Positions 41,719 through 52,413 of a stretch of 64,000 nt of DNA are shown piece by piece. Source of the DNA: Janthinobacterium silvisoli (GTDB lineage: Bacteria; Pseudomonadota; Gammaproteobacteria; Burkholderiales; Burkholderiaceae_D); assembly GCF_014200725.1 (NCBI RefSeq), contig NZ_JACHCL010000006.1, positions 124,001-188,000 of the forward strand, written 5' to 3'. A program made the position numbers and the translations under genes. The notes under the pieces are model-generated. The model did no database searches and was not told where the DNA came from. It saw only the letters and a list, made by a program, of their open reading frames with translations. Numbering within the stretch: position 1 is the stretch's first letter; every line of letters starts with the position of its first letter.

Positions 41719-42878
41719 GCATACTTCCCTACTGAAAAAATGCGCATCACCAGCCGGTACGCAAAAAAAGCCACTTCGTAGCCGAGGCGGCGGAAACGGC
41801 CGATGTGCTTGAAATCATCCTGATGGATCACGGTGCCGTCGGCAATACCCTGTTCTATATGTTTGCGCAAGCTTTGCGCGAAGGCCACATCCTTGATCAC
41901 TACGTTCGCTTCCTGATTCAGGAACAGGCTCAGCGCATCAATATTGCTGGAACCCACCGTCGCCCAGTCATCATCGACCACCGCCACCTTGGCGTGCAAC
42001 TGTGTCTTGCGGTATTCGACGATTTTCACGCCGGCCGCCAGCAGTTTTGGGTAAAAAGAGTGCGCCACGGCATCTTGCATGCGGAACTCGCCCACGCCAA
42101 TCAAGAGCACCACATCCACGCCCCGCTGGGCAGCCTGTGCCAGCGCCCGGCGCAGCTTGTGGCCTGGCGCAAAATACGGGTTGGCCAGCAGCACGCTCTT
42201 GCGGGCCTGCCCCAGCGCCTGCAGATAGGCGCGCTGTATCGTGCGCCGGTTGCGCAAGTTGTCGCGCACCACGAAACCAGCCACCACAGGGTGTTTCGCC
42301 AATTCCTTGCTGACCCGGCGCATCTTGCTGTACAGCTTGATACGGCGCACCAGATTCATCTTGCCCAGGCGCGCCCACTGCGCATGCGCTTCTTCATGGA
42401 TGGCGGCCACCAGCGGTCCCTTCACTTGCACGGCGAAGTCCCAGCGCGGCGCGACCAGGCTGATGCTGTGGTCGTAGTCGCAAAACATGTCATCGTTGAT
42501 ATTGATGCCGCCCACCAGCGCGACCTCGCCATCGGCCACGCAGATTTTGCGGTGCGTGCGTGTAATACCGCGCCGAAACCAGGCGTTGAAGATACGGTGG
42601 TGTACACCCGCCGCTTCCAGCTCGGCATGCATGGCGTTGACACGGCGGTTGCCCGTGCCGAACCAGTCGGTAATCATGCACACCAGCACACCGCGCGCAG
42701 CCGCCCGCTTGAGGGCGTCCAGCACCAAAGCGCCGGTCTCATCATCGGCAAAGATATAGGTTTCGAAAAAGACTTCGATGCGGGCGCCATCGATGGCGGC
42801 AATCAATGCGGGGAAATAATCGGCGCCGCAGTGCAGCAGGGTAATGTCGTTATGGGCAGTGAAATTGACTGATCGCAT
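41715..42878 (-). CDS. clsB: Cardiolipin synthase, ClsB type
   Basis: 387 residues with two phospholipase D HKD motifs, THRKICVADGEVALVGG and LHAKVAVVDDDWATVGSSN, and no N-terminal membrane hairpins, which fits ClsB rather than ClsA. It joins phosphatidylglycerol with a second glycerolipid. The exonuclease-phosphatase gene 9 bp upstream matches the ybhP-clsB pairing of E. coli. Confidence 0.9.
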   Translation of the reverse strand: MRSVNFTAHNDITLLHCGADYFPALIAAIDGARIEVFFETYIFADDETGALVLDALKRAAARGVLVCMITDWFGTGNRRVNAMHAELEAAGVHHRIFNAWFRRGITRTHRKICVADGEVALVGGININDDMFCDYDHSISLVAPRWDFAVQVKGPLVAAIHEEAHAQWARLGKMNLVRRIKLYSKMRRVSKELAKHPVVAGFVVRDNLRNRRTIQRAYLQALGQARKSVLLANPYFAPGHKLRRALAQAAQRGVDVVLLIGVGEFRMQDAVAHSFYPKLLAAGVKIVEYRKTQLHAKVAVVDDDWATVGSSNIDALSLFLNQEANVVIKDVAFAQSLRKHIEQGIADGTVIHQDDFKHIGRFRRLGYEVAFFAYRLVMRIFSVGKYA

Positions 42879-42887
42879 GCGGGCAGT

Positions 42888-43703
42888 CTACGCCAGTTTC
42901 AGTACGGAGACGATGGGCGCGTGATCCGACAATTTCGCCCACAAAGTGCCGTGCATCACTTGCGCGCCTTCCACCTGAAAACCGCGCACATAGATGCGGT
43001 CCAGGCGGAACCAGGGCAAGGCGGCAGGAAAAGTACGCGCCGGCACCGGCGCTTTCGCCTGCCGCCGCGCCAGGGTGCGCACCAGGTCGCCTAGCGCCGA
43101 ATTCGACGCGCGCTGGTCGAATACTTCCACCACGCCCAGCGCATTGCGCAGCTTGTCGCTGAGCGTGTTGCGCCAATCGTTGAAGTCGCCAGCGATGATG
43201 ACCGGTTCACCATTTGGCGCCGAGGCCAACACCGCTTCGATCAAGGCCTGCGTCTGCCGTCCCCGCCCCGCTTCGAACAAACCCAGGTGCACTACATAAC
43301 AATGCACATCGGCTTTCGGCGTGTTCAGCACGCAATGCAAGATGCCGCGTTGCTCGTAAGCGTGGTCGGAAACATCGTGATTGGTTTGTGAGGCGATGGG
43401 GTATTTGCTGAGCAAGGCGTTGCCGTGGTGGCCATGGTCATACACGGCATTCATGCCGTAGGCCGTATGGTGTTCCGGGCCGGCAAAAAATTCATGCTGC
43501 GATGCCTCCGGCCAATGCTTGTGGCCATGCTCCTCGGCGCCAAAGCGGGCCGCCTTGTGGTCATGCTTGCCCTGCACTTCTTGCAGGAAGACTACATCGG
43601 CATCGAACAGGGTAATAGCCTGCTTGAGGGCATGCACCCTGGGCAGGCCCCGCACGGAAGAGACACCCTTGTGGATGTTATAAGTTGCTACGCGGATTTT
43701 CAT
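42888..43703 (-). CDS. Endonuclease/exonuclease/phosphatase family protein, YbhP-like
   Basis: 271 residues of the EEP fold: RVATYNIHKGVSSVRG, VVFLQEVQGKH, IAGDFNDWRN, and C-terminal KLSDHAPIVSVL with the catalytic Asp-His. The substrate is not known. It is adjacent to clsB and probably cotranscribed. Confidence 0.88.
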   Translation of the reverse strand: MKIRVATYNIHKGVSSVRGLPRVHALKQAITLFDADVVFLQEVQGKHDHKAARFGAEEHGHKHWPEASQHEFFAGPEHHTAYGMNAVYDHGHHGNALLSKYPIASQTNHDVSDHAYEQRGILHCVLNTPKADVHCYVVHLGLFEAGRGRQTQALIEAVLASAPNGEPVIIAGDFNDWRNTLSDKLRNALGVVEVFDQRASNSALGDLVRTLARRQAKAPVPARTFPAALPWFRLDRIYVRGFQVEGAQVMHGTLWAKLSDHAPIVSVLKLA

Positions 43704-43786
43704 GCACCGATTCTACTCCCACACCTAGCTTGCACGGCGCCATGCTAGGTGCGCGTGCGCACCTACGCGGGCAAAAAACTTGCACA

Positions 43787-44080
43787 TCACGCCATCATGC
43801 GCGCCACGCCAGCCGAGACGCTGATGCACAGGGCCGCGATACCGCCCGCCCACACCACCTTGACCAGCAAGGGCGCGCCGCGCCAGGCCACCGTGCGCTT
43901 GCCTGGGACAAACGCGCCCGGATGCAGCAACCAGCCTATCGCCATCAGCGGCAAGCCGATCGAGGGCGTGCGGCCGGGAGTGGCAAAGCTAAACAGGGCC
44001 AGTATCAGACACAGGCAAAAAATAATGCCCGCGACACCGCCCAGTTTTTGTTGGGGGGTCAATTTAATCCAGTTCAACAT
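43787..44080 (-). CDS. Small membrane protein of unknown function
   Basis: 97 residues with two hydrophobic helices, GVAGIIFCLCLILALFSFA and LVKVVWAGGIAALCISVSAGV, and short basic loops. I do not recognise the family. It lies between the ybhP-type gene and nudB on the same strand, 19 bp after nudB and 83 bp before ybhP. Confidence 0.65.
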   Translation of the reverse strand: MLNWIKLTPQQKLGGVAGIIFCLCLILALFSFATPGRTPSIGLPLMAIGWLLHPGAFVPGKRTVAWRGAPLLVKVVWAGGIAALCISVSAGVARMMA

Positions 44081-44099
44081 GAGATGCTTTCTTGAAAAT

Positions 44100-44564
44100 T
44101 CAGGGATGGCGTGCCAGACCTGTCATGGCCGGCAATTGCAAAACGGCTTCCGCATTGGAAGAGGAAAAACAGCGGTCGGCCGCCTCCAGGCAAGGCAGCC
44201 ACGCGTATTGCAAGTGTTCGCGGGGACTCAAGGTAATCACCGTATCGCGCGGCACTTGCACGCTGAATACATGTTCCGTGTTGCGCGTCACGCCAGGAGC
44301 ATAACGGTGGCGCCAGATCGGGTAGATCTCGTACACATTCGACAGTTGCCAGTCTCGCAGCACAATGTTGTGGCCATCGGCAACGATACCGGTTTCCTCG
44401 AACAGTTCGCGCGCAGCCGTCTGCAGCAGCGGCTCGTCGATGGCGTCGACGGAACCAGTCACCGACTGCCAAAAGCCGGGCTGGCCCGCGCGCTCGATCA
44501 GCAGCACTTCGAGGTCGGCCGTATGAATGACGACCAGCACGGAAACGGGAATTTTATGGCTCAT
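44100..44564 (-). CDS. nudB: Dihydroneopterin triphosphate diphosphatase
   Basis: 154 residues. The Nudix box is present with GSVDAIDEPLLQTAARELFEETGI (REL-FEETG core). Length and YEIYPIWRHRYAPGVTRNTEHVF match NudB, the folate pathway enzyme that removes pyrophosphate from dihydroneopterin triphosphate. It follows aspS, separated by a terminator. Confidence 0.9.
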   Translation of the reverse strand: MSHKIPVSVLVVIHTADLEVLLIERAGQPGFWQSVTGSVDAIDEPLLQTAARELFEETGIVADGHNIVLRDWQLSNVYEIYPIWRHRYAPGVTRNTEHVFSVQVPRDTVITLSPREHLQYAWLPCLEAADRCFSSSNAEAVLQLPAMTGLARHP

Positions 44565-44574
44565 ATCAAGAATG

Positions 44575-44602
44575 AAAAAGGCGCCTCTTCAGCGCCTTTT
44601 TT
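44575..44602. terminator. Bidirectional terminator between aspS and nudB
   Basis: Ten-bp stem AAAAAGGCGC/GCGCCTTTTT with a 7-base loop and T-runs on both sides. It lies after aspS on the minus strand, so nudB probably has a promoter of its own or relies on readthrough. Confidence 0.8.
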
Positions 44603-44627
44603 GCATAGCTTCAGCTTGGGCTAGTGC

Positions 44628-46433
44628 TTAGCCTGCTACTTTAGGCTCGGCGCCGCGCAAACGGATGTGCAATTCGCGCAGTTGCTTCTCGTCCACTTCC
44701 GACGGCGCTTGTGTCAGCAGACACTGGGCGCGCTGGGTTTTCGGGAAGGCGATCACGTCGCGGATCGATTCGGAACCGGTCATCATGGTCACGATACGGT
44801 CCAGGCCGAATGCCAGGCCGCCATGCGGTGGCGCGCCGTATTGCAGTGCGTCCAGCAGGAAGCCGAATTTCAGCTGCGCTTCTTCGGCATCGATCTTCAG
44901 TGCACGGAAGACCTTGCTTTGCACTTCTTCACGGTGGATACGGATAGAACCGCCGCCCAGTTCCCAGCCGTTCAAGACCATGTCGTAGGCCTTGGCGATG
45001 CAGGCGCCTGGATTGGTTTCCAGCATGTCTTCATGGCCGTCTTTAGGCGCCGTGAATGGATGGTGGGTCGCGGTCCAGCGGTCCGACTCTTCGTCGTAGT
45101 CGAACATCGGGAAGTCGACTACCCACAATGGTTTCCACACGTCGTCGAACAAACCCGACTTCTTGCCGAATTCGCTGTGGCCGATTTTCACGCGCAGCGC
45201 ACCGATGGCGTCGTTGACGACTTTTTCCTTGTCCGCGCCGAAGAAGATCAGGTCGCCGTCTTCTGCACCGGTTTGCTCAAGGATCGTGGCCAGCACGTCG
45301 GCAGGCAGGAACTTGACGATAGGCGATTGCAAGCCTTCAGGACCCTTGGCTTTTTCATTGACCTTGATATAAGCCAGGCCCTTGGCGCCGTAGATGGCGA
45401 CGAACTGGGTGTAGGCGTCGATTTCCGAACGCGGCATGCTGCCGCCTTGCGGTACGCGCAGGGCAACCACACGGCCACCCTTCATGTTGGCGGCACCGTT
45501 GAATACCTTGAACTCGACCGACTTCATGACTTCGGTCAAGTCGGTAAAGGCCAGCTTGACTCGCATGTCTGGCTTGTCGGAACCATACAGGCCCATTGCC
45601 GTGGCGTAATCCATCACCGGGAATGGGTTAGGCAGGTCGATATCGAGGGTGTTTTTGAATACAACACGGATCATGTCTTCGAACAGGTCGCGGATTTCCT
45701 GTTCCGTCAGGAACGAGGTTTCGCAATCGATCTGGGTGAATTCTGGCTGGCGGTCAGCGCGCAAATCTTCGTCGCGGAAGCACTTGGTGATTTGGTAGTA
45801 ACGGTCGAAGTTAGCAACCATCAACAGTTGCTTGAACAACTGTGGCGACTGCGGCAAGGCGAAGAAGTTGCCGGCGTTCACACGCGACGGCACCAGGTAA
45901 TCGCGCGCGCCTTCTGGCGTCGACTTGGTCAACATCGGCGTTTCGATATCGATGAAACCCAGGTTGTCCAGGTACTTGCGCACTTCCATCGTCACTTTAT
46001 AACGCAGGCGCAGGTTGTTTTGCATTTGCGGGCGGCGCAGGTCCAGCACGCGGTGCGTCAAACGCGTGGTTTCGGACAGATTGTCGTCATCCAGCTGGAA
46101 TGGCACAGGCACGGAGGCGTTCAACACTTCCAGCTCGGAGCAGACCACTTCGATCTTGCCCGATTTCAGGTTGTTGTTGATGGTACCGTCGATACGTGCG
46201 GTGACCACACCGGTCACGCGCAGGCAGAATTCATTGCGCACTGCTTCGGCGACCTTGAACATTTCCGCTTGTTCAGGATTGCAGACGATTTGCACCAAGC
46301 CTTCGCGGTCGCGCAAGTCGATGAAAATCAGGCTGCCGTGGTCGCGGCGGCGATGCACCCAGCCGCACAGGCTGACGGTTTGACCAAGCATGGCTTCGGT
46401 GACGAGGCCGCAGTATTGAGTACGCATAGACAT
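44628..46433 (-). CDS. aspS: Aspartyl-tRNA synthetase (probably nondiscriminating)
   Basis: 601 residues, the bacterial AspRS length: N-terminal OB anticodon domain ([31 protein letters not shown]), class II motif 2 [22 protein letters not shown], the GAD insertion domain and motif 3 [15 protein letters not shown]. Charges tRNA-Asp, and perhaps tRNA-Asn, since betaproteobacteria often use the GatCAB route (family knowledge). The DUF502 gene is 63 bp upstream. Confidence 0.96.
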   Translation of the reverse strand: MSMRTQYCGLVTEAMLGQTVSLCGWVHRRRDHGSLIFIDLRDREGLVQIVCNPEQAEMFKVAEAVRNEFCLRVTGVVTARIDGTINNNLKSGKIEVVCSELEVLNASVPVPFQLDDDNLSETTRLTHRVLDLRRPQMQNNLRLRYKVTMEVRKYLDNLGFIDIETPMLTKSTPEGARDYLVPSRVNAGNFFALPQSPQLFKQLLMVANFDRYYQITKCFRDEDLRADRQPEFTQIDCETSFLTEQEIRDLFEDMIRVVFKNTLDIDLPNPFPVMDYATAMGLYGSDKPDMRVKLAFTDLTEVMKSVEFKVFNGAANMKGGRVVALRVPQGGSMPRSEIDAYTQFVAIYGAKGLAYIKVNEKAKGPEGLQSPIVKFLPADVLATILEQTGAEDGDLIFFGADKEKVVNDAIGALRVKIGHSEFGKKSGLFDDVWKPLWVVDFPMFDYDEESDRWTATHHPFTAPKDGHEDMLETNPGACIAKAYDMVLNGWELGGGSIRIHREEVQSKVFRALKIDAEEAQLKFGFLLDALQYGAPPHGGLAFGLDRIVTMMTGSESIRDVIAFPKTQRAQCLLTQAPSEVDEKQLRELHIRLRGAEPKVAG

Positions 46434-46496
46434 AAGATTCTCAGTTCAGGTTAATGAGTGTTCGATCCGGCCACGTCCCCCATGGGACGCCTGCCT

Positions 46497-47123
46497 TTAT
46501 TCTTTGGCTGCCGGGGCCGCCGTTACAGCGATAACTTCCGCAGGCGCTACCACGCCCATCGAGACGATGTACTTGAGCGCAGCATCCACGCTCATGTCGA
46601 GTTCAACCACATCGCTGCGCTTCATCATCAGGAAGAAGCCAGACGTCGGATTCGGCGTCGTCGGCACATACACGCTGACATAGTCACCAACAAGGTGGTT
46701 CGCCGCATCGCCGCCCGGTACGCCGGTCAGGAAAGCGATGGTCCAGGAATTCTGGTGCGGATATGGCACCAGCACTGCCTTGCGGAAAGCATTACCGGAC
46801 GAGGAAAACAAGGTATCCGACACTTGCTTGACGCTCGAATACAGGGAATTGACGATGGGTATGCGCTGCAGCAGCTTTTCCCATAGTTTCACCACGTAAT
46901 TGCCGACCAGGTTATTGGTTAACAAGCCCGTCAAAAACACGATGACTATCGTCAGTATCGTGCCCAGGCCGGGAATGTCAAAGCCGAACAGCTCTTTCGG
47001 ACGATACTGTTCCGGCACCAGCAATAGCGACTGGTCCAGGGTACCCACCACCAGATTCAATACCCACAGGGTAATGGCCAGCGGCACCAGGATCAGCAAG
47101 CCGGTAATAAAATATTTACGCAT
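46497..47123 (-). CDS. DUF502 family membrane protein
   Basis: 208 residues with two N-terminal membrane helices (FITGLLILVPLAITLWVLNLVVGTL and LGTILTIVIVFLTGLLTNNLVG), then a soluble C-terminal domain (WEKLLQRIPIVNSLYSSVKQVSDTL). DUF502 proteins are conserved beside aspS in betaproteobacteria, but their role is not established. Location in the inner membrane is clear. Confidence 0.88.
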   Translation of the reverse strand: MRKYFITGLLILVPLAITLWVLNLVVGTLDQSLLLVPEQYRPKELFGFDIPGLGTILTIVIVFLTGLLTNNLVGNYVVKLWEKLLQRIPIVNSLYSSVKQVSDTLFSSSGNAFRKAVLVPYPHQNSWTIAFLTGVPGGDAANHLVGDYVSVYVPTTPNPTSGFFLMMKRSDVVELDMSVDAALKYIVSMGVVAPAEVIAVTAAPAAKE

Positions 47124-47177
47124 CGGTCTCTCGGTAATGGAAGTGCGCCACGGCGGCTACGCCCGCTCCGCCTTGTT

Positions 47178-47480
47178 TCAGTCCGCCTTGGGGGCTGCAG
47201 CCGGCGCCGCTACAGGAGCAGCAGGAGCGCTCTCTGCTGCAGGCGCTGGCTTGGCCGCATCGGCCGGGCCCGTCGGGATGGCCGTCGTGGGCGCCGTGCC
47301 GCCACGGAAATCGGTTGCATACCAGCCGGTGCCCTTCAATTGGAAACCGGCGGCGGTCAATTGTTTCTTGAAGCTGGGTTTGCCGCAAGACAGGCAGACC
47401 GTCAACACAGGGTCGGAGATCTTTTGCAAGACATCCTTGGCAAAACCACACTCTTCACAGCGGTAAGCGTAAATCGGCAT
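47178..47480 (-). CDS. FmdB-family zinc ribbon protein
   Basis: 100 residues: zinc ribbon with four cysteines (MPIYAYRCEECGFAKDVLQKISDPVLTVCLSCGKPSFKKQLTAAGFQLKGTGWYATDF) and an Ala/Pro-rich C-terminal tail. Probably a small regulatory or nucleic acid-binding protein. The ATG is chosen over the GTG one codon before, because GGAG sits five bases upstream of it. First gene of the fmdB-DUF502-aspS operon. Confidence 0.88.
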   Translation of the reverse strand: MPIYAYRCEECGFAKDVLQKISDPVLTVCLSCGKPSFKKQLTAAGFQLKGTGWYATDFRGGTAPTTAIPTGPADAAKPAPAAESAPAAPVAAPAAAPKAD

Positions 47481-47560
47481 CACAACTCCGCAAAAATCAT
47501 CAAAAACCCTGAATTATAAAGCTTTTCCGTTACGCTCAACGGAAATTGACCCGCCCGCCA

Positions 47561-48166
47561 TCAGCCAGCCCGGCGGGACCAGGCCATCCAGCGCTCCTTG
47601 CCAGCAAACACGGCGATGGAATCGGTAACGGCCTCATCTTCCAGGCAGTCGAAATACGGCGATAGCAGTTCTTGTAGTTGCTCACGAGAAACGCCAAATG
47701 GCGGCCCCTTAGCATTGTCGTCAAAGAAAAAGTAGCCTGCCAGCACAGCGCCCGGCGGCAGCAGCTGCGCCCAGCGGGCCGCCACTTGCGGCCACATGGC
47801 ACGCGGCATGGCGCATAAAAAGGCCCGCTCATAGATCAGGTCCAGCGGCGCGGTGGGCTGCCAGGCAAAGAAATCGGCTTCGACCACCTGCCCTGCCCGA
47901 CGTTCGCCGACCACAAGGCGGGCCGCTGCCACGGCAGCCGGTGAAAAATCGATGGCGGTGGCGTCCCAGCCGGAGTCAAACATGAAGACCAGTTCGTAGG
48001 CGGAACCGCAGCCGGGGATCAGACAGCGCAGTGGCGCCGGGCTGTCCTGCACAAACTGGCGCAGCCGGGCCGGAACGCCACCGTGGTCCCACGGCATAAA
48101 TTGCTTGTCAAAACGCTCATCCCAAAAGGCGGGCGAGCGTGGATCGCGCGTTTGAAAATCAGCCAT
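47561..48166 (-). CDS. SAM-dependent methyltransferase, thiopurine S-methyltransferase (TPMT) family
   Basis: 201 residues. FWDERFDKQFMPWDHGGVPARL at the start, SAM-binding motif RCLIPGCGSAYELVFMF, and IYERAFLCAMPRAMWPQVAARWAQLLPPGAVLAGYFF are typical. Family members methylate thiols, tellurite or selenium compounds; the substrate here is open. It lies 17 bp downstream of ubiB. Confidence 0.85.
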   Translation of the reverse strand: MADFQTRDPRSPAFWDERFDKQFMPWDHGGVPARLRQFVQDSPAPLRCLIPGCGSAYELVFMFDSGWDATAIDFSPAAVAAARLVVGERRAGQVVEADFFAWQPTAPLDLIYERAFLCAMPRAMWPQVAARWAQLLPPGAVLAGYFFFDDNAKGPPFGVSREQLQELLSPYFDCLEDEAVTDSIAVFAGKERWMAWSRRAG

Positions 48167-48183
48167 CAGTCGCTCCCCGACAC

Positions 48184-49755
48184 TTAAAACGGCAGCTGGT
48201 GCCAGCGCATGAACACCTGGAAACCCAGCGCACCCAGGGCGAAGGCACCGACGAAGTAGACGATAAAGCTCAGCAATCGATTCGTTTGCTGCTGTTCCGC
48301 CAGCAAGGTTTTCATCAGCTCCACCTCGTTTTCACGCGGCTCGCCATGCACCGTCAAGGCTTGATGCAGCAAGCGCGGCAGTTGCGGGAAGATATGCGCA
48401 TAGCGTGGCGCTTCGGCGCGCAGCTTATCTATAAAACCTTGCGGGCCCACTTGCTGGCTCATCCACTTTTCCAGGTAGGGCTTGGCCGTTTGCCACAGGT
48501 CCAGGTCCGGATCCAGCTGGCGGCCCAGGCCTTCGATATTGAGCAGGGTCTTTTGCAGCAGCACCAGTTGCGGCTGCACTTCCACGTTGAAACGGCGCGA
48601 CGTCTGGAACAGACGCAAGAGCACCTGGCCAAACGAAATATCTTTCAGCGGACGGTCAAAGATCGGTTCGCAGCAAGCGCGCACAGCCGCTTCCAGTTCA
48701 TCGACACGGGTTTCCTTGGGCGCCCAGCCCGATTCGATATGCGCTTCGGCCACGCGCTTGTAGTCGCGGCGGAAGAAGGCCAGGAAGTTTTGCGACAGAT
48801 AATCCTTGTCGTAATCGTTCAGGGTGCCGACGATGCCGAAGTCGAGCGCGATATAGCGGCCAAACGATTCGGGCGCGATGGAGACGAGAATATTGCCTGG
48901 ATGCATGTCAGCATGGAAAAAACCATCGCGGAACACTTGCGTGAAGAAAATTTCCACGCCATCGCTGGACAGCTTGCGCAAGTCCACGCCGGCCGCTGCC
49001 AGGCGGTCGATCTGCGACACGGGAATGCCATACATGCGTTCCATCACGATCACGCTGCTGGAACAATAGTCCCAGTGCATTTCGGGCACCAGCAGCAAGT
49101 TTGAATTGGCAAAGTTGCGGCGCAGCTGGCTGGCGTTGGCCGCCTCACGCATCAGGTCCAGCTCGTCGTGCAAATACTTGTCAAATTCGCCGACGACCTC
49201 TTTCGGCTTCAGACGCTTGCTGTCAGCCCACAAACGGCTGGTCCAGTCGGCGGCGATATGCATCAGCGCCACGTCTTCATCGATCAGCTTTTTCATGCCT
49301 GGGCGCAAGACTTTGACCGCCACTTCCTTGCCATTTTTCAAGGTGGCGAAATGCACCTGGGCAATCGAAGCGGACGCCACCGGCTCGCGCTCGAAGCGCG
49401 CGAACAGTTCATCCGGGTGGGCGCCCAGCGACTTGGTGATTTGCGCGATGGCCAGGTCGGAATCGAACGGTGGCACCCGGTCTTGCAGGCGCGCCAGTTC
49501 GTCGGCGATATCGGGCGGCATCAGGTCGCGCCGGGTCGACAGCACCTGGCCAAACTTGACGAAGATGGGGCCCAGCTCTTCCAGCGCCAGCCGCAGGCGC
49601 AAGCCGCGCGGCGAGGACAGGTCGCGCCAGAAAATCAAGGTATCGATCAACTTGGCCGTGCGGGGAACTTTCAGGCCGGAAATGGCAATTTCATCGAGAC
49701 CGTACTTGATGGAAACCCGAATAATTTTGAACAGGCGCAGGAATTTCAAGATCAT
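48184..49755 (-). CDS. ubiB: Ubiquinone biosynthesis kinase-like protein UbiB
   Basis: 523 residues of the ABC1/ADCK family: KxGQ motif ([18 protein letters not shown]), Ala-rich loop [15 protein letters not shown], catalytic HADMHPGNI and metal-binding LDFGIVG, and two C-terminal membrane helices ([19 protein letters not shown]). It helps early steps of ubiquinone synthesis, perhaps by handling lipid intermediates. Its start overlaps the end of ubiJ. Confidence 0.94.
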   Translation of the reverse strand: MILKFLRLFKIIRVSIKYGLDEIAISGLKVPRTAKLIDTLIFWRDLSSPRGLRLRLALEELGPIFVKFGQVLSTRRDLMPPDIADELARLQDRVPPFDSDLAIAQITKSLGAHPDELFARFEREPVASASIAQVHFATLKNGKEVAVKVLRPGMKKLIDEDVALMHIAADWTSRLWADSKRLKPKEVVGEFDKYLHDELDLMREAANASQLRRNFANSNLLLVPEMHWDYCSSSVIVMERMYGIPVSQIDRLAAAGVDLRKLSSDGVEIFFTQVFRDGFFHADMHPGNILVSIAPESFGRYIALDFGIVGTLNDYDKDYLSQNFLAFFRRDYKRVAEAHIESGWAPKETRVDELEAAVRACCEPIFDRPLKDISFGQVLLRLFQTSRRFNVEVQPQLVLLQKTLLNIEGLGRQLDPDLDLWQTAKPYLEKWMSQQVGPQGFIDKLRAEAPRYAHIFPQLPRLLHQALTVHGEPRENEVELMKTLLAEQQQTNRLLSFIVYFVGAFALGALGFQVFMRWHQLPF

Positions 49756-50384
49756 GTAGAGACATCCGGTGTAGTTTGCGGCGGCAGCGCCTTTTCCAGC
49801 CTGGCGATGCGCTTGGCCAGGCGTTCGACATCATCGCGCATGCGCGTCACGCCGGCCGAGTAGTCGTGCAAGGTGGTGGGACGGATCAGCATCGGCTGTT
49901 CGTCCAGGAAATATTCGGCCACATTTTCGGCCAATTTTTGATGCCCCGCGCGGACGGCGGCAACAGCCGACTTCGCGCCCGCCACCAGGCGTGTGGCAAA
50001 GATCGGGCCCAGCACTTTTTCCAGGTCGTGCTCGGCTTCCCAGCGCAAGCCCTTGCTCAATTGCGAAATCGCATTGGCAAACTCGGCATCGCCTTCAATC
50101 TTCACATAGGAAAATGCCCGCTCGCGGTTTTGCGCAATCAGCGGCAAGTCTGACAGTTTGACGCGGATGGTGACATTGGCCGGCACATCGCTAGCGGCCG
50201 ACGTCAGCATGCCGGCGCTGTCGACTTGCAGACGCAAGGCCACGGCGCCCGTATCGATGCAGGCGATCTTGCCGGCGTGCACAGCCAACTGCTGGCGCGC
50301 CCATGGCTCTTGCGCCAGCAGATGATTGATGGCGGCGACGGCAGGCGCCATCAGCAGGGATTGGTCTGGAATCGGAGAAATCAT
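49752..50384 (-). CDS. ubiJ: Ubiquinone biosynthesis accessory factor UbiJ (SCP2 domain)
   Basis: 210 residues: an SCP2-type lipid-binding domain at about 20-130 and a C-terminal coiled coil ([20 protein letters not shown]). It supports the Ubi enzyme complex. The ATG of MISPIP is used; the longer in-frame start lies across the terminator hairpin. UbiB overlaps its last four bases. Confidence 0.85.
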   Translation of the reverse strand: MISPIPDQSLLMAPAVAAINHLLAQEPWARQQLAVHAGKIACIDTGAVALRLQVDSAGMLTSAASDVPANVTIRVKLSDLPLIAQNRERAFSYVKIEGDAEFANAISQLSKGLRWEAEHDLEKVLGPIFATRLVAGAKSAVAAVRAGHQKLAENVAEYFLDEQPMLIRPTTLHDYSAGVTRMRDDVERLAKRIARLEKALPPQTTPDVST

Positions 50385-50410
50385 TACCTTGCGCCTTGTG
50401 GCGCCCTTAA

Positions 50411-50446
50411 AAAGAAAAAACCGCCCGTTAATCATACGGGCGGTTT
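50411..50446 (-). terminator. Terminator after the Tim44-like gene, just upstream of ubiJ
   Basis: AAACCGCCCG and CGGGCGGTTT arms with a 9-base loop and T-runs on the minus strand. It ends the ubiE unit, so ubiJ-ubiB must start at a promoter that overlaps or follows this hairpin, or live from readthrough. Confidence 0.8.
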
Positions 50447-50531
50447 CGATCTTACCAGTTCAGCAGGAAATATCCCTCAAGCAGCATGAATTCATTCTGT
50501 GCTTAAGCTGCCGCTCAGGAAAAAATTGCCA

Positions 50532-51503
50532 TTAATTCAATTGCTGTATGCCAGCCAAGACCCAGCCGCCATTGCCATTAAGCGGTTTGGACATATTCCA
50601 CACTTCCGCGAACGGCTCGGCCGCCGCATTTGGCGCCGAACGGATCAGACCGGTGAATTTCACGCTGGCCAGGTAATCATTGGCCGCCGTTTCTATGCCC
50701 AGCAATTCGCCATCGATGGTGACCACGTCGGTGAAGTCCGCCTGGCCGCCACGTTCCTGGATTTGCATGCGCAGTTCTGCATACACTTCCGGCGAGGTGA
50801 ATTCACGGATGTCATTGACGTCCGACTTATCCCAGGCTGCTTGCAGGCGAATAAAATTGCTTTTCGCATGGCGCAGGAAATTATCCTTGTCGAAATCGGC
50901 AGGCACACCCCATGGCGCTGCAGCGGCAGGCGCTGGTTTATCCAGGCCTACGCCGGACGAGACTGGCTGCAGCGGCGGCAGCGGTGGAATGCGCGAGCCG
51001 ATGTCCGGCACATTGCCAGCCGGCGCAGGCGTGTTATTGAAATTGCCACCAAAATTGGCAAACGGATTGTTGCCGCCGTTGTTGGCATTCGCCGTACCGC
51101 CGTCGCGCTTGCTGCGCACCATGCGGTAGATGAAGAAAATCACGCCAGCGATCAAGGCCACCATCAGCAAGGAGCTGATCATGCTGGCCAAAGCACCGCC
51201 CAGGCCAAAATGCGACAGCAGCGCGCCCAGGCCCAGACCCAGCAAGGCGCCGCCCAGGATGCCTTTCCAGCGGCTAGGCGGTTTCGCTGCAGCAGCCGGA
51301 GCAGGCGCTGGCGTTGGTTGAGCTTGACGTGGCGCCTGGCTAGGCGCAGGTGTCGGAGCCGGAGCGGGTGCCTGACGACCTACGTTTTGCGACTGGCGGC
51401 CAATGGAACGGCCACCTCCCATGGGACGCGCCAGGGCTTCGCCCAGCATCGATACCGTGGTCGCGGCCAACATCATGCCAACCAAAAATTTCTTCATCTT
51501 CAT
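50532..51503 (-). CDS. Tim44-like domain membrane protein
   Basis: 323 residues: signal-type N terminus (MKMKKFLVGMMLAATTVSMLGEALA), a Pro/Ala/Gln-rich segment, two glycine-rich hydrophobic stretches (GILGGALLGLGLGALLSHFGLGGALASMISSLLMVALIAGVIFFIYR), and a C-terminal Tim44 domain at about 210-320. Bacterial Tim44 proteins may bind membranes or substrates; the role is unclear. TAGGAG precedes the chosen ATG. It follows ubiE by 25 bp. Confidence 0.85.
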   Translation of the reverse strand: MKMKKFLVGMMLAATTVSMLGEALARPMGGGRSIGRQSQNVGRQAPAPAPTPAPSQAPRQAQPTPAPAPAAAAKPPSRWKGILGGALLGLGLGALLSHFGLGGALASMISSLLMVALIAGVIFFIYRMVRSKRDGGTANANNGGNNPFANFGGNFNNTPAPAGNVPDIGSRIPPLPPLQPVSSGVGLDKPAPAAAAPWGVPADFDKDNFLRHAKSNFIRLQAAWDKSDVNDIREFTSPEVYAELRMQIQERGGQADFTDVVTIDGELLGIETAANDYLASVKFTGLIRSAPNAAAEPFAEVWNMSKPLNGNGGWVLAGIQQLN

Positions 51504-51528
51504 TCCATCTCCTAAAGTGCCGGCACCA

Positions 51529-52263
51529 CTACATCTTGATGCCGGTATGCAAAGCGGCAATACCTGCCGTCAAATTGTAATATTGCACACGCTCCAGGCC
51601 CGCCGTTTCCATCATGGTCTTCAGCGTTTCCTGGTCAGGGTGCATGCGGATCGATTCCGCCAGGTAACGATAGCTTTCCGCGTCGCCCGCGATTTTCTGT
51701 CCAAACCACGGCAGCACCGAGAACGAATACAGATCGTAGGGTTTTTGCAGCGGCGCCGCCACCTTGGAAAATTCCAGGACCAGCAGCTTGCCGCCCGGTT
51801 TCAGCACGCGGCGCATTTCTGCCAGCGCCACATCCTTGTGTGTCATATTACGCAAGCCGAAAGCCACGCTGACACGGTCAAAATAGTTGTCAGGAAAAGG
51901 TAGCTTTTCAGCATCGCACAGCAGAGTTGGGGTCAATAAGCCACGATTCAAGAGGCGATCGCGGCCTACGCGCAACATCGACTCATTAATATCGGTCAGC
52001 CACACTTCACCGGTCGGGCCAGCCTGCTTGGCAAAGGCCTTCGACAGGTCGCCCGTGCCGCCGGCTATATCAAGCACCTTGAAGCCGGGGCGCACGCCCG
52101 CGTTGGCAATCGTAAACGTCTTCCACAGACGGTGCAGCCCGCCCGACATCAAGTCATTCATCACATCATATTTGGCAGCGACGGAATGGAACACCTTGGC
52201 GACTTCGCGCACTTTGTCGTCTTCTGCAACTGTTTTATATCCGAAATGGGTGGTATTGGTCAT
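51529..52263 (-). CDS. ubiE: Ubiquinone/menaquinone methyltransferase UbiE
   Basis: 244 residues: [49 protein letters not shown] motif [15 protein letters not shown] and [38 protein letters not shown]. It does the C-methylation in ubiquinone synthesis. The ATG of MTNTTHF is the conserved start; the ribosome site is weak. Confidence 0.95.
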   Translation of the reverse strand: MTNTTHFGYKTVAEDDKVREVAKVFHSVAAKYDVMNDLMSGGLHRLWKTFTIANAGVRPGFKVLDIAGGTGDLSKAFAKQAGPTGEVWLTDINESMLRVGRDRLLNRGLLTPTLLCDAEKLPFPDNYFDRVSVAFGLRNMTHKDVALAEMRRVLKPGGKLLVLEFSKVAAPLQKPYDLYSFSVLPWFGQKIAGDAESYRYLAESIRMHPDQETLKTMMETAGLERVQYYNLTAGIAALHTGIKM

Positions 52264-52344
52264 GGTAGGCAGCCTGTTTGAACTAAGTGCATTATACAAG
52301 CGCAAGCTGATTTCACCCTGCTTGCCATAGGGACAAAAAAACGG

Positions 52345-52398
52345 ACAAAAAAAACGGGCTGCGCCGGAGCGGTGTCAACCGTCCGGCGCAGCCCGTTT
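52345..52398 (-). terminator. Long terminator after the DUF971 gene
   Basis: A perfect 17-bp stem, AAACGGGCTGCGCCGGA against its complement, with a 13-base loop and eight T on the minus strand. It closes the FAD oxidoreductase-HIT-DUF971 unit. Confidence 0.9.
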
Positions 52399-52413
52399 CT
52401 GCAGCGGAAACGT